Position numbers and translations under genes: made by a program. A stretch of DNA of 64,000 nucleotides from BACL21 sp038141525 (lineage in GTDB: Bacteria > Bacteroidota > Bacteroidia > Flavobacteriales > Flavobacteriaceae), in assembly GCA_038141525.1 (NCBI GenBank), contig JAYQIF010000008.1, positions 682,001 through 746,000 on the forward strand, given 5' to 3'. Of this stretch, positions 36,048 through 44,278 are shown one piece after another (within the stretch, counting starts at the first letter, position 1; every line of letters begins with the position of its first letter). Under the pieces are notes generated by a model. The model was not told where the DNA came from, made no database searches, and worked only from the letters and a program-made list of their open reading frames with translations.

Positions 36048-36055
36048 CAAAGATA
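36048..36055 (-). promoter_or_regulatory. uvrC -7 promoter element
   Basis: Minus strand TATCTTTG, an exact TAnnTTTG match, only 4 bases upstream of the ATG at 36043. Transcription would start at or next to the start codon. Confidence 0.55.
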
Positions 36056-36117
36056 AGGCAACTCTTGGATAGAAAACAGCGTTATTATTTTTCATAACTT
36101 GCATTAAAGTCGATTGA

Positions 36118-36984
36118 ATGAATATTGCCATACTATCGCGAAGTGCCCAGTTGTACTCCACCAAAAGTCTGATGAATTGCGGCATGAAACATCATAACAT
36201 AGAAGTTATGGATCCTTCTTTGTGCCATCCCGGCACTAAGAACAACAAAGCAGTTTTGTATTACGGCACAGAAATCGTCGATGACCTCGATGCGGTTATT
36301 CCAAGAATCGGAGCATCCAATACCTTTTTTGGCGCTGCCTTGGTGCGTCATTTTGAAAGCATGAATGTGTTCACGACGGTTAGTGCGGAGGCCATATTGC
36401 AATCGCGCAATAAATGGACTTGTCAGCAGCTGCTCAGCCAGAAGCAAATTCCTACCCCCATGTCTTTTTTGGGTCATACGGCCAAACCAGATGACATATT
36501 GCGCCATTTTGGGGGACAAGCTGTGGTGATCAAGCTACTTCAAGGCACCCATGGACAAGGGGTTATTTTAGCCGAGAGCAAAGCCTCAGCCCGAAGTATT
36601 ATGGAAACCCTAAACGCCACAAAGGTGCGTTTTTTGGTTCAAGAATACATTGCAGAATCTCAGGGCAGTGATTTGCGCGCCATCGTGGTCGATGGCGCGG
36701 TCGTTGCCTCGATGAAGCGCGTGAGTAAAGCGGGTGAATTTCGTTCAAACTTACATCGCGGGGGACGATCTGTGCCCTATTCGCTGAATCCACAAGAAAC
36801 TCAAATCGCCATTCAAGCGGCACGAGCCCTAAAACTCGGGGTTTGTGGCGTCGACATATTGCAAAGCGATCGAGGGCCACTGGTGCTCGAAATTAATTCT
36901 ACACCGGGCCTGGAGGGAATTGAATCCACTACAGGGATCAACGTGGCTCAAAAAATAATCAGTTATATTGAACGCAACCGATAG
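36118..36984 (+). CDS. rimK: RimK family alpha-L-glutamate ligase
   Basis: 288 residues, ATP-grasp ligase. The N-terminal domain MNIAILSRSAQLYSTKSL is typical; ATP-grasp motifs are VVIKLLQGTHGQGV, VQEYIAESQGSDLRAIVVDG, FRSNLHRGGRS and VCGVDILQSDRGPLVLEINSTPGLEGIE with the Mg-binding acidic and Asn residues. In E. coli RimK adds glutamates to the C-terminus of ribosomal protein S6 and can make poly-glutamate. It is followed 2 bases later by an AstE/ASPA-family zinc enzyme, a frequent association. Confidence 0.93.
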   Translation: MNIAILSRSAQLYSTKSLMNCGMKHHNIEVMDPSLCHPGTKNNKAVLYYGTEIVDDLDAVIPRIGASNTFFGAALVRHFESMNVFTTVSAEAILQSRNKWTCQQLLSQKQIPTPMSFLGHTAKPDDILRHFGGQAVVIKLLQGTHGQGVILAESKASARSIMETLNATKVRFLVQEYIAESQGSDLRAIVVDGAVVASMKRVSKAGEFRSNLHRGGRSVPYSLNPQETQIAIQAARALKLGVCGVDILQSDRGPLVLEINSTPGLEGIESTTGINVAQKIISYIERNR

Positions 36985-36986
36985 TC

Positions 36987-37979
36987 ATGAATAACAAGCG
37001 CACTTCTCTCTCTATTTTAGGGACTCAAATAGCCCCAGGGCAAAGCGCTCAAGCCAGGCTTCAAGTGGCTCAATTGCACAATCGTACGACAATCGAAGTT
37101 CCTGTATTTATAGAACATGCCTTACGCGATGGGCCAACAATACTGATGCTTGCAGGAATTCATGGTGATGAAGTCAATGGCATCGAAGTCCTACGACAGT
37201 GCATCGCAAAAGGCATTACAAAACCGAGAAAAGGAACCACTATATGCATCCCTGTAGTCAACCTTATTGGCTATTTACACAATCAAAGGGATCTACCCGA
37301 CGGACGTGATTTAAACCGAGCATTCCCCGGCAAAAAATCAGGTTCCCTCGCGGCACAAATCGCCCATCAACTCACCCAGGAAGTACTTCCATTTGTCGAT
37401 TTTGCAATAGATTTTCACACCGGTGGCGCTCAGCGATTTAATGCTCCTCAAATACGATTGAGTGGTCAAGATCCCGAGCTTCTGTCCAAAGCCAAGGTCT
37501 TTAGCGCACCCTTTATCATCCACAATAAACCAACAGCAAAAACACTGCGCCATACTTGCGAAAAAAAAGGGATCCCTCTGCTGGTTTTTGAGGGTGGCAA
37601 AAGCAATGACATCACTGCCTCGGTCAGCAATACTGGGGTAAATGGAGTAAAACGATTATTGAGTCATCTAGGAATGTTGTCCGCTAAATTCAAAGTCAGC
37701 GAACCAAAACACAGCAGTGTCGAAATTTTGAGCAGCAGTTGGGTAAGAGCAAGTTCGGCAGGGATGTTCAAACCGCTTATTAACAATGGTAAATGGGCTG
37801 AAAAAGGAGTTTCTATAGGTCAGATTACAGACCCATATGGCCAATCCTCTATATCCGTCCTTGCCCCTTGTGACGGGTATATTTTTAATGTGAATCAGGC
37901 GCCAACCATATATCAAGGGGATGCTCTGTTTCACATCTCGACAAAAATTAAAGCTCTTGACCCTCACAGTTCAGACTAA
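36987..37979 (+). CDS. Succinylglutamate desuccinylase/aspartoacylase family zinc hydrolase
   Basis: 330 residues, M14-like zinc amidohydrolase fold. Zinc-binding motif GIHGDEVNGIEVLRQ (His and Glu), DLNRAFPGK and DFHTGG (third His) are present. A C-terminal beta-domain (residues about 240-330) closes the site. Family members remove acyl groups from amino acids; here the tight linkage to rimK suggests a substrate with a glutamyl or N-acyl-glutamate end, perhaps trimming RimK products, but that is inference. Fits between rimK (2 bases) and the cyclo-ligase gene (1 base) in one operon. Confidence 0.88.
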   Translation: MNNKRTSLSILGTQIAPGQSAQARLQVAQLHNRTTIEVPVFIEHALRDGPTILMLAGIHGDEVNGIEVLRQCIAKGITKPRKGTTICIPVVNLIGYLHNQRDLPDGRDLNRAFPGKKSGSLAAQIAHQLTQEVLPFVDFAIDFHTGGAQRFNAPQIRLSGQDPELLSKAKVFSAPFIIHNKPTAKTLRHTCEKKGIPLLVFEGGKSNDITASVSNTGVNGVKRLLSHLGMLSAKFKVSEPKHSSVEILSSSWVRASSAGMFKPLINNGKWAEKGVSIGQITDPYGQSSISVLAPCDGYIFNVNQAPTIYQGDALFHISTKIKALDPHSSD

Positions 37980-37980
37980 T

Positions 37981-38547
37981 ATGAAGCACAAGAAAATCAT
38001 ACGACAGGAGGTCATGACCCGCCGCAAAGCACTGAGCGCACTACAACAAGATCAGATGAGCTTGGCCATTGCCAATCAACTCCTGCGCTGTGATCTTTGG
38101 AGCGGCACCTATTACCATTTATTTTTGAGTATCGTCGAAAAAGGAGAAGTAGACACGCATCCCATTTTGGACATATTACACGGCCGTGACAAAAAAATAG
38201 TGGTCTCCAAGGCAAACTTTGAAAACGGCAGTTTGCGCCATTTTCTTTTGGAAGAAAACACGCGTATGAAACACTCCCCGTATGGCATCCCGGAACCCGA
38301 GGAGGGCCATGAAATCGCCCCAGAGGTTCTAGACGTGGTTTTCGTCCCGTTACTGGCCTATGACCAAAGAGGCATGCGCCTGGGCTACGGCAAAGGTTTT
38401 TACGATCGATTTTTAGCTCAATGTTCTAATAATTGTCAAAAAGTAGGCCTTTCATTTTTCGAACCAGAATCGCAACTCATCCCCAGCGAACCTTGGGATC
38501 TCGCCTTGGATCTCGTTGTCACACCAAGTGCCGTTCATCGATTTTAA
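37981..38547 (+). CDS. 5-formyltetrahydrofolate cyclo-ligase
   Basis: 188 residues from ATG 37981 (MKHKKIIRQEVMTRRKALS). The family signature PLLAYDQRGMRLGYGKGFYDRFL lies at residues 120-145; the N-terminal basic R/K-rich helix and IVVSKANFENGSLRHF are also typical. The enzyme converts 5-formyl-THF to 5,10-methenyl-THF with ATP, feeding one-carbon metabolism. One base separates it from the preceding gene, so it is probably the third gene of the rimK operon. Confidence 0.93.
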   Translation: MKHKKIIRQEVMTRRKALSALQQDQMSLAIANQLLRCDLWSGTYYHLFLSIVEKGEVDTHPILDILHGRDKKIVVSKANFENGSLRHFLLEENTRMKHSPYGIPEPEEGHEIAPEVLDVVFVPLLAYDQRGMRLGYGKGFYDRFLAQCSNNCQKVGLSFFEPESQLIPSEPWDLALDLVVTPSAVHRF

Positions 38548-38608
38548 TTGTTTTTTAACGACATATTAATAGTTTTTTCTATATTAGTGGTCCCAAAGAC
38601 TTATAAAT

Positions 38609-39433
38609 ATGAATTTCCTCTCTACCAAAAGACGGTCATCCCTCGGATTTCGTGGTCCATCAAAACCAGGATATTTTAGTGTTGATTCAAACTACTTTGA
38701 TCCTCAATATCAGTTCGATCAGGGTAATGTCTCCCCGCTCGAAGATGTGGCCCATCAACTCGTCCGCCTGAACAATCAGAATGAGCAACTTGTTGCATTT
38801 ACAGAACACATGTGTCGTCAAATTCGCAGTGTTACGGGTAATCTGGGGCTCACTGTTGAATTATTACAAGCCAGCACAGAGGAGCAAGAACAAAAAGAAC
38901 TTACACGACAAATTGGCGAGATTTCAGCGAGCATGAATCAGATGGTCGATCAGCTCAATCAAATGACCTATTGTGCTAAATTGACCCCAGACCAAAAAGA
39001 AATGGTGTCGATTGGAGGGGCATTAAACAAGACTTTAGGACAACTCAATGCCCTGATTCATGAGTCAGAAGCTGAGGTTTTTTCAGATTTCTCAGAAGTT
39101 CCTGAAGTGCTATTCAATACCCGACTGCTGGAATCTCTATTCAAATCGGTCATCGAACACTCCATCATACACACCCCCGAAAATCGAAAACCAGCGATTG
39201 ATATTTTTTCTTATCAGGAAGAAGAACACAATGTGCTCTTGATCAAGGACAATAGTGATGGACGTATGGCCCATAGGTTTGTTTCCATCGTCTCAGACAG
39301 CGTCAAGCCTAGTGACACCGATACCATTACCTTAGCCTTCAACGCCCTGAAATTACAGGTCCAACAATTAGGAGGAACAATAAATGTTACGGCCAATAGC
39401 AGTGTTGGCGCATCGCTTAAACTTATTTTCTAG
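38609..39433 (+). CDS. Degenerate histidine-kinase-like protein without sensor domain
   Basis: 274 residues, soluble. Residues about 55-125 form a HisKA-like helical hairpin (ENQNEQLVAFTEHMCRQIRSVTGNLGLTVELL-like segment), and 145-274 resemble an HATPase_c domain (LLESLFKSVIEHSIIHTPENRKPAI; LLIKDNSDGRMAHRF; LKLQVQQLGGTINVTANSSVGASLKLIF). Aligned with the usual F-x(5)-H-D-L-R-S-P box, the phosphoacceptor His is Arg and the Pro is Val; the N-box Asn is His and the G2 box is poorly kept. It is probably a pseudokinase, a scaffold or inhibitor of another two-component protein. No receiver or regulator gene is adjacent. Confidence 0.65.
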   Translation: MNFLSTKRRSSLGFRGPSKPGYFSVDSNYFDPQYQFDQGNVSPLEDVAHQLVRLNNQNEQLVAFTEHMCRQIRSVTGNLGLTVELLQASTEEQEQKELTRQIGEISASMNQMVDQLNQMTYCAKLTPDQKEMVSIGGALNKTLGQLNALIHESEAEVFSDFSEVPEVLFNTRLLESLFKSVIEHSIIHTPENRKPAIDIFSYQEEEHNVLLIKDNSDGRMAHRFVSIVSDSVKPSDTDTITLAFNALKLQVQQLGGTINVTANSSVGASLKLIF

Positions 39434-39494
39434 AGCCTGTTTGCTGGAGTTTTACAGTACCAAGGGCAAAGCCGGGAGAGGAGTCGATCAAAAT

Positions 39495-40050
39495 TTACTC
39501 CTGCTTTGGAGTTTTTGGGAAGGCCCTTTTGTTAAAGAGAATAAGCAATCCGACTCCTGTACTAATCGCCGTATCGGCAACGTTAAATACAGGATTGAAA
39601 AACGAAAAGGAAAACATATCCACCACTTTTCCGTGTAACCACTTTGCCGTAACCGCCGCCCTCAGGTAGAAACTGAGCGACTTGGCCCATACTGTGCTCG
39701 AAAAACACTCCGTAAAAGACCGAGTCGATAATGTTACCCATAGCCCCTGCAAAAATCATAGAAATAGACAAAGTAAGTACCCACGAAGATTGCTTGCGAA
39801 TCACATCATAAAGCCAGTAACCAATACCCACTATGGCCAAGAGTCTGAAAACAGTCAAAATTAGTTTGCCGTAGTTTCCAGGAATTTTAGCCCCCCAAGC
39901 CATTCCTTCGTTTTCAATAAAATATATTTTGAACCACGAAAAAACTGCCACACTTTCGTGTAGGGCAAAATGGGTTTTAATATAAAATTTGGACCATTGA
40001 TCAATAATTAAAATGATCAATATCACCAAAATCGCATGGGTTGACTTCAT
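39495..40050 (-). CDS. lspA: Lipoprotein signal peptidase (apparent frameshift)
   Basis: About 184 residues joined. LspA is the membrane aspartic protease that cuts prolipoproteins. Four transmembrane helices are visible; catalytic motifs are DQWSKFYIK at residues 16-24, GAMGNIIDSVFYG (first Asp) and VVDMFSFSFFNPVFNVADTAI (second Asp). The second catalytic Asp and last helix are in another frame from about 39,640 on; removing one A from the AAA at that place joins them. As an essential gene in lipoprotein-rich Bacteroidota it is most likely intact in the organism. Third gene after ileS and the DksA-like gene. Confidence 0.9.
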
Positions 40051-40059
40051 ATCAGGCGA

Positions 40060-40443
40060 TTATTTCTGCATGTTCTTCGCTTCAATGCTCAAAGTAGCAT
40101 GAGGGACGATACGCAGACGCTCTGGCTTAATTAATTTACCAGTGACACGACAGATTCCGTAGGTTTTATTCTCGATACGGATCAACGCATTTTTTAAATC
40201 GCGGATAAATTTCTCTTGCCTTATGGCCAGTTGAGAATTCGCCTCCTTACTCATGACCTCACTGCCTTCATCGAAGGCCTTAAATGTGGGAGAGGTATCA
40301 TCTGTTCCATTGTTGCTGTCGTTTTTGTAGGCGCTTTGAATCAGAGCGAGTTGTTCTTTAGCCTTTTCTAATTTTTCATTAATCAAGACACGGAACTCAT
40401 CGAGTTCGGCGTCTGTATAGCGTTTCTTTTCTTCATTTGCCAT
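40060..40443 (-). CDS. TraR/DksA family protein with decayed zinc finger
   Basis: 127 residues from ATG 40443 (MANEEKKRYTDAELDEFRVLI). An N-terminal coiled-coil hairpin spans residues 8-75, as in DksA, which inserts into the RNA polymerase secondary channel. The C-terminal globular part YGICRVTGKLIKPERLRIVPHATLSIEAK aligns to the DksA C4 zinc finger but retains only the first Cys; the other three are Thr, Ser and Ala. The spacing is otherwise exact, a form I believe to be common in Flavobacteriia. It lies between ileS (2 bases) and lspA (9 bases) in an operon. Confidence 0.88.
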   Translation of the reverse strand: MANEEKKRYTDAELDEFRVLINEKLEKAKEQLALIQSAYKNDSNNGTDDTSPTFKAFDEGSEVMSKEANSQLAIRQEKFIRDLKNALIRIENKTYGICRVTGKLIKPERLRIVPHATLSIEAKNMQK

Positions 40444-40445
40444 AA

Positions 40446-43400
40446 TTAACACTTTTTAATGTTCAGTTGGGTTGTTATCTCATCAAATTGGATGACTTGA
40501 CCCTGCTCGAGCTGCTGCACAACATAAAGTTGATCAGCCAAAGTCTCTTCGCAGACGTAGTCACCAAAATGCTTTAAAGCTTCATTGAGCATTGGATGCG
40601 CAACGAGACTAATTTCTATGCGATCTGTCACTTCGAGGCCACTGTCTTTGCGCAAGTTTTGAATGCGATTGACCAGTTCGCGACAAATCCCTTCGTATTT
40701 CAAAGATTCTGTTATGGTAACATCAAGTGCTACGGTAAGTCCGCTGGCACTCGCAACGAGCCATCCCTCTATATCTTGAGAACTAATGAGGACATCGGAG
40801 CGGTCTAATGTAATACTTTTCTGCTCTATTTCGAGGCTCAAACTTCCGTTTTGTTCCAAGGCACTGATTTGCTCCGGACCAAATTGACCAATAGCCGCGG
40901 CCACCGCCTTCATATCGGCGCCAAATCTAGGACCCAATTTCTTAAAATCAGGTTTGATTTGTTTCACTAAAATTCCTGAATCCTCACTGATGAGCTTTAT
41001 TTCTTTAACGTTCACCTCGTGCTTGATCAAATCTTGGACCGCCAAAATATCCTGTTTCTGCGTATCACTCAACACGGGAATCATGATGGCTTGCAGGGGT
41101 TGACGCACTTTTATTTTTTGTTTTTGACGCAGTGAAAGCACGAGAGAAGAGACCGTTTGGGCCTTACTCATTTTGCGCTCCAAATCAGCATCAATCAGAG
41201 CCGTATCTGCTTTTGGAAAATCACTCAGATGGACAGAGATCGGGCTATTTTGACCAACAACAGAGGTTAAATCTCCATAGAGTCGATCCATAAAAAATGG
41301 AGCGATGGGAGCCCCTAACTCGGCCACGGTCACCAAACATTTATACAGCGTTTGATAGGCCGAGATCTTATCTGGACCATAACTCCCTTTCCAATATCTC
41401 TGCGACTCAGGCGCACAAACCAGTTACTCAAATGCTCCTGAACAAACTCAGAAATAGCACGCGCCGCCCGGGTGGGCTCGTAATCGGCATAGGCCTGATC
41501 GACCGTCTGAATGAGTGAATTCAAAGCCGACAATATCCATCGGTCGATTTCAGGACGCTCCTGAGCAGGGACTTCTGCCTCCTTAAATGTGAATCCATCA
41601 ACATTGGCATAGAGAGCAAAAAAACCATAAGTGTTATAGAGTGTTCCAAAGAACTTATTGCGCACCTCAGCAATCCCCTCAAGATCAAACTTAAGGTTGT
41701 CCCAAGGATTGGCGTTGCTGATCATGTACCAGCGCGTGGCATCGGGACCATAGGTGTCTAAGGTCTCAAAAGGATCTACGGCATTGCCCAAACGTTTGGA
41801 CATTTTTTGACCGTTTTTATCCAAAACTAGTCCGTTTGACACCACATTTTTGTAGGCGATATCGTCAAAAATCATAGTGCCAATGGCATGTAAGGTGTAA
41901 AACCAACCACGGGTCTGATCCACTCCTTCGGCGATAAAATCAGCCTTGCGCCAAGTTTGCTCGACCTTATCCTTATTTTCGAAGGGATAATGCCATTGTG
42001 CATAAGGCATACTGCCACTATCAAACCAAACATCGATCAAATCGCTTTCGCGATACATTGGGGCCCCAGTAGACGACGTCAATACGATTTTATCCACATG
42101 ACTTTTGTGCAAATCTACCTTGGCATAATTCGCCTCTGAGAAATCCGAGGGATCGAACGTCGCAAAAAGATCCTCCTCCATATGCCCTGCCTTGACGGAC
42201 TCGGCCATGGCCTCTTTGAGCTCTTTAATCGAACCGATGCACTTGGTTTCGCGTCCATCTTCTGTGCGCCAAATCGGCAAGGGGATTCCCCAGAATCTTG
42301 ATCTTGAAAGATTCCAATCGTTAGCACTAGCAAGCCAGTTGCCAAATCGACCTTCTCCGGTAGCTTTTGGCTTCCAATTGATTTCTTGATTCAGAGCGTG
42401 CATGCGTTCTCTAAAATCGGTCACCTTGATGAACCATGAATCCAATGGATAATATAAAATAGGCTTATCGGTACGCCAACAATTAGGGTAACTGTGGACA
42501 TACTTTTCTACCTTGAAGGCCTTATTTTCAATTTTTAATTTGATGGCAATTTCGACATCAACGCTATTTTCTGGAGCCTCTCCTTCTGGATAATATTCGT
42601 TCTTGACATAACATCCCACAAAGTCAGACACCTCTGGACGAAAACGACCCTGAAGATCAACCAGTGGCACCATTTGTCCGTCCTGATCTTTGACCAACAT
42701 AGGCGGTACTTCGGGACTGGCTTCTTTGGCTACTTTGGCATCATCTGCACCAAAGGTAGGGGCCGTGTGTACGATACCCGTACCATCTTCGGTGGTCACA
42801 AAGTCACCAGAAATAACCCGAAATGCATGTTCAGGGTTGTCATGGGGCAATACATAAGGCATGAGTTGCTCGTATCGAGCACCGACCATGTCTGCACCGC
42901 TTAAATGGGCCACAACACAATACGGTGTTTTTTTGGCCTGAGGATCAAGAGCGGTGTGCTGATCAATGGTCTCAACCACCTCAAATTTACCTGAGAAAAC
43001 TTTAGAGATCAGTGCCTCGGCCAACACGACATGAATAGGCTCTTTGGTATACTGGTTAAAGGTCTTGACCACCACATATTGAATCTTTGGCCCTACAGTA
43101 AGCGCAGTGTTACTTGGCAAAGTCCATGGGGTCGTTGTCCAAGCCAAGAAATGTAGTTCTTTAAATCCTTTGAGGACCTCAGGCAAAGACTCTTCTATGG
43201 CTTTAAACTGAGCCACAACCGTGGTGTCGGTAGTGTCCTGATAGGTCCCGGGCTGATTGAGTTCATGAGAACTGAGTCCCGTCCCCGCTTTGGGAGAAAA
43301 AGGTTGAATGGTATAGCCTTTATATAAAAGGCCTTTTTCGTAAATCTGTTTTAAGAGCCACCAAACCGACTCCATATACTTAGGCTCGTAGGTCACATAA

Positions 43401-43846
43401 GGCTGGGTCATATCCACCCAATAACCAGCGCGCTCCGTGAGCTGATTCCAGACATCAGTATAGCGCATGACCGCCTTGCGACAGGCTTCGTTATATTCTT
43501 CGACAGAGATTGTCTTGCCGATGTCTTCTTTGGTGATGCCCAATTCTTTCTCCACCCCAAGCTCAATAGGCAAACCATGAGTGTCCCATCCGGCTTTGCG
43601 ATCGACGCGATACCCTTTTTGGGTTTTGTAACGACAAAAAATATCCTTGATGGTGCGGGCCATCACGTGGTGAATGCCTGGCATTCCGTTAGCCGATGGA
43701 GGCCCTTCAAAAAAGACAAAAGGAGCGCTGTCTTCACGCTGCTGAATACTCTGCTCAAACACAGAATTTTCACGCCAAAAATCAAGCGTGTTTTCGGCAC
43801 ATTCTGGCAAATTTAACCCCTTGTATTCCTTGAATTTAACACTCAT
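40446..43846 (-). CDS. ileS: Isoleucyl-tRNA synthetase (apparent frameshift)
   Basis: About 1134 residues joined, the size of the long type IleRS of this phylum. Class I signatures: GPPSANGMPGIHHVMA (HIGH region), GWDTHGLPIE, the editing domain with TTPWTLPSNTAL and DGTGIVHTAPTFGADD, and KMSKRLGN (KMSKS). The anticodon-binding region crosses a break near 41,390, where one base appears missing in SRRDIGKG; restoring it gives RRRYWKGSYGPDK..., and the frame continues as CLVTVAELGAPIAPFFMDRLY to the TAA at 40446. IleRS is essential, so this is strong evidence of sequence error. It begins the ileS-dksA-lspA operon. Confidence 0.94.
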
Positions 43847-43990
43847 TATCGCAATAATCTTTCGGGTCTAATTCGAGACCCCCTTAAAAGGTAGCGAAAG
43901 TAAGAAATTTTGCAGAAATAATCGGCCATATGAACTGTGGGTCCTTTTTTTAAATTCACGGAGCTTTTTATGGATATAAACAACAAATAT

Positions 43991-44022
43991 TTGGTCCTGT
44001 AATGCTGCGGATCATAGTTTAG
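43991..44022 (+). promoter_or_regulatory. Probable promoter upstream of the small Zn-ribbon ORF and VPS10 gene
   Basis: TTG at 43991-43993, a 21-base spacer and TAGTTTAG (44015-44022), one mismatch from TAnnTTTG. It would start transcription near the ATG at 44027 and about 170 bases before the VPS10-type gene. Confidence 0.5.
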
Positions 44023-44026
44023 CCTT

Positions 44027-44278
44027 ATGCGTCCATCTTGTGTGTATTGTCGCGCGCCCCTCAAGGGGCGCGCTGACAAAAAATTTTGTAACATAACTTG
44101 TAAAACAAGCATCACAATTACCGCCGAAAAAAGGCCAAAACTAAATGGTGGCGCCCAATTTTGTTTATATTTAATCCTCAATCCAAAAATTAACCACTAT
44201 GTACCGCAGCATCCGTTTTTTCAGTTTTGCCTTAATCCTGTTTGCATCGATCAACTCTGCTTTGGGTCAAACTTATGA
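44027..44278 (+). CDS. Possible small zinc-ribbon protein or remnant
   Basis: An open frame of 83 codons starting five bases after a probable promoter. Residues 5-25 read CVYCRAPLKGRADKKFCNITC, which resembles the CxxC...PLxGRxDxKFCxxxC zinc ribbon of small Bacteroidota proteins that I recognise as a common type. The following part does not look like that family, and the frame runs into the start of the next gene. It could be a genuine short gene, a decayed one with a frameshift after residue 25, or a chance frame. The 352-base gap between ileS and the VPS10 gene holds nothing else except a GC-rich hairpin inside this frame. Confidence 0.3.
   Translation: MRPSCVYCRAPLKGRADKKFCNITCKTSITITAEKRPKLNGGAQFCLYLILNPKINHYVPQHPFFQFCLNPVCIDQLCFGSNL
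44052..44073. repeat. GC-rich perfect inverted repeat
   Basis: GCGCGCCCC-TCAA-GGGGCGCGC, nine perfect pairs in an otherwise A+T-rich stretch. No T run follows on either strand, so it is not a typical terminator. It lies in the predicted leader of the VPS10-type gene and within the zinc-ribbon-like frame. Confidence 0.7.

Noticed and set aside
43846..44181. A 111-codon frame on minus before ileS
   Set aside because: It is antisense to the zinc-ribbon-like frame and leader, with no promoter and no family features; more probably a chance frame in the ileS upstream region.
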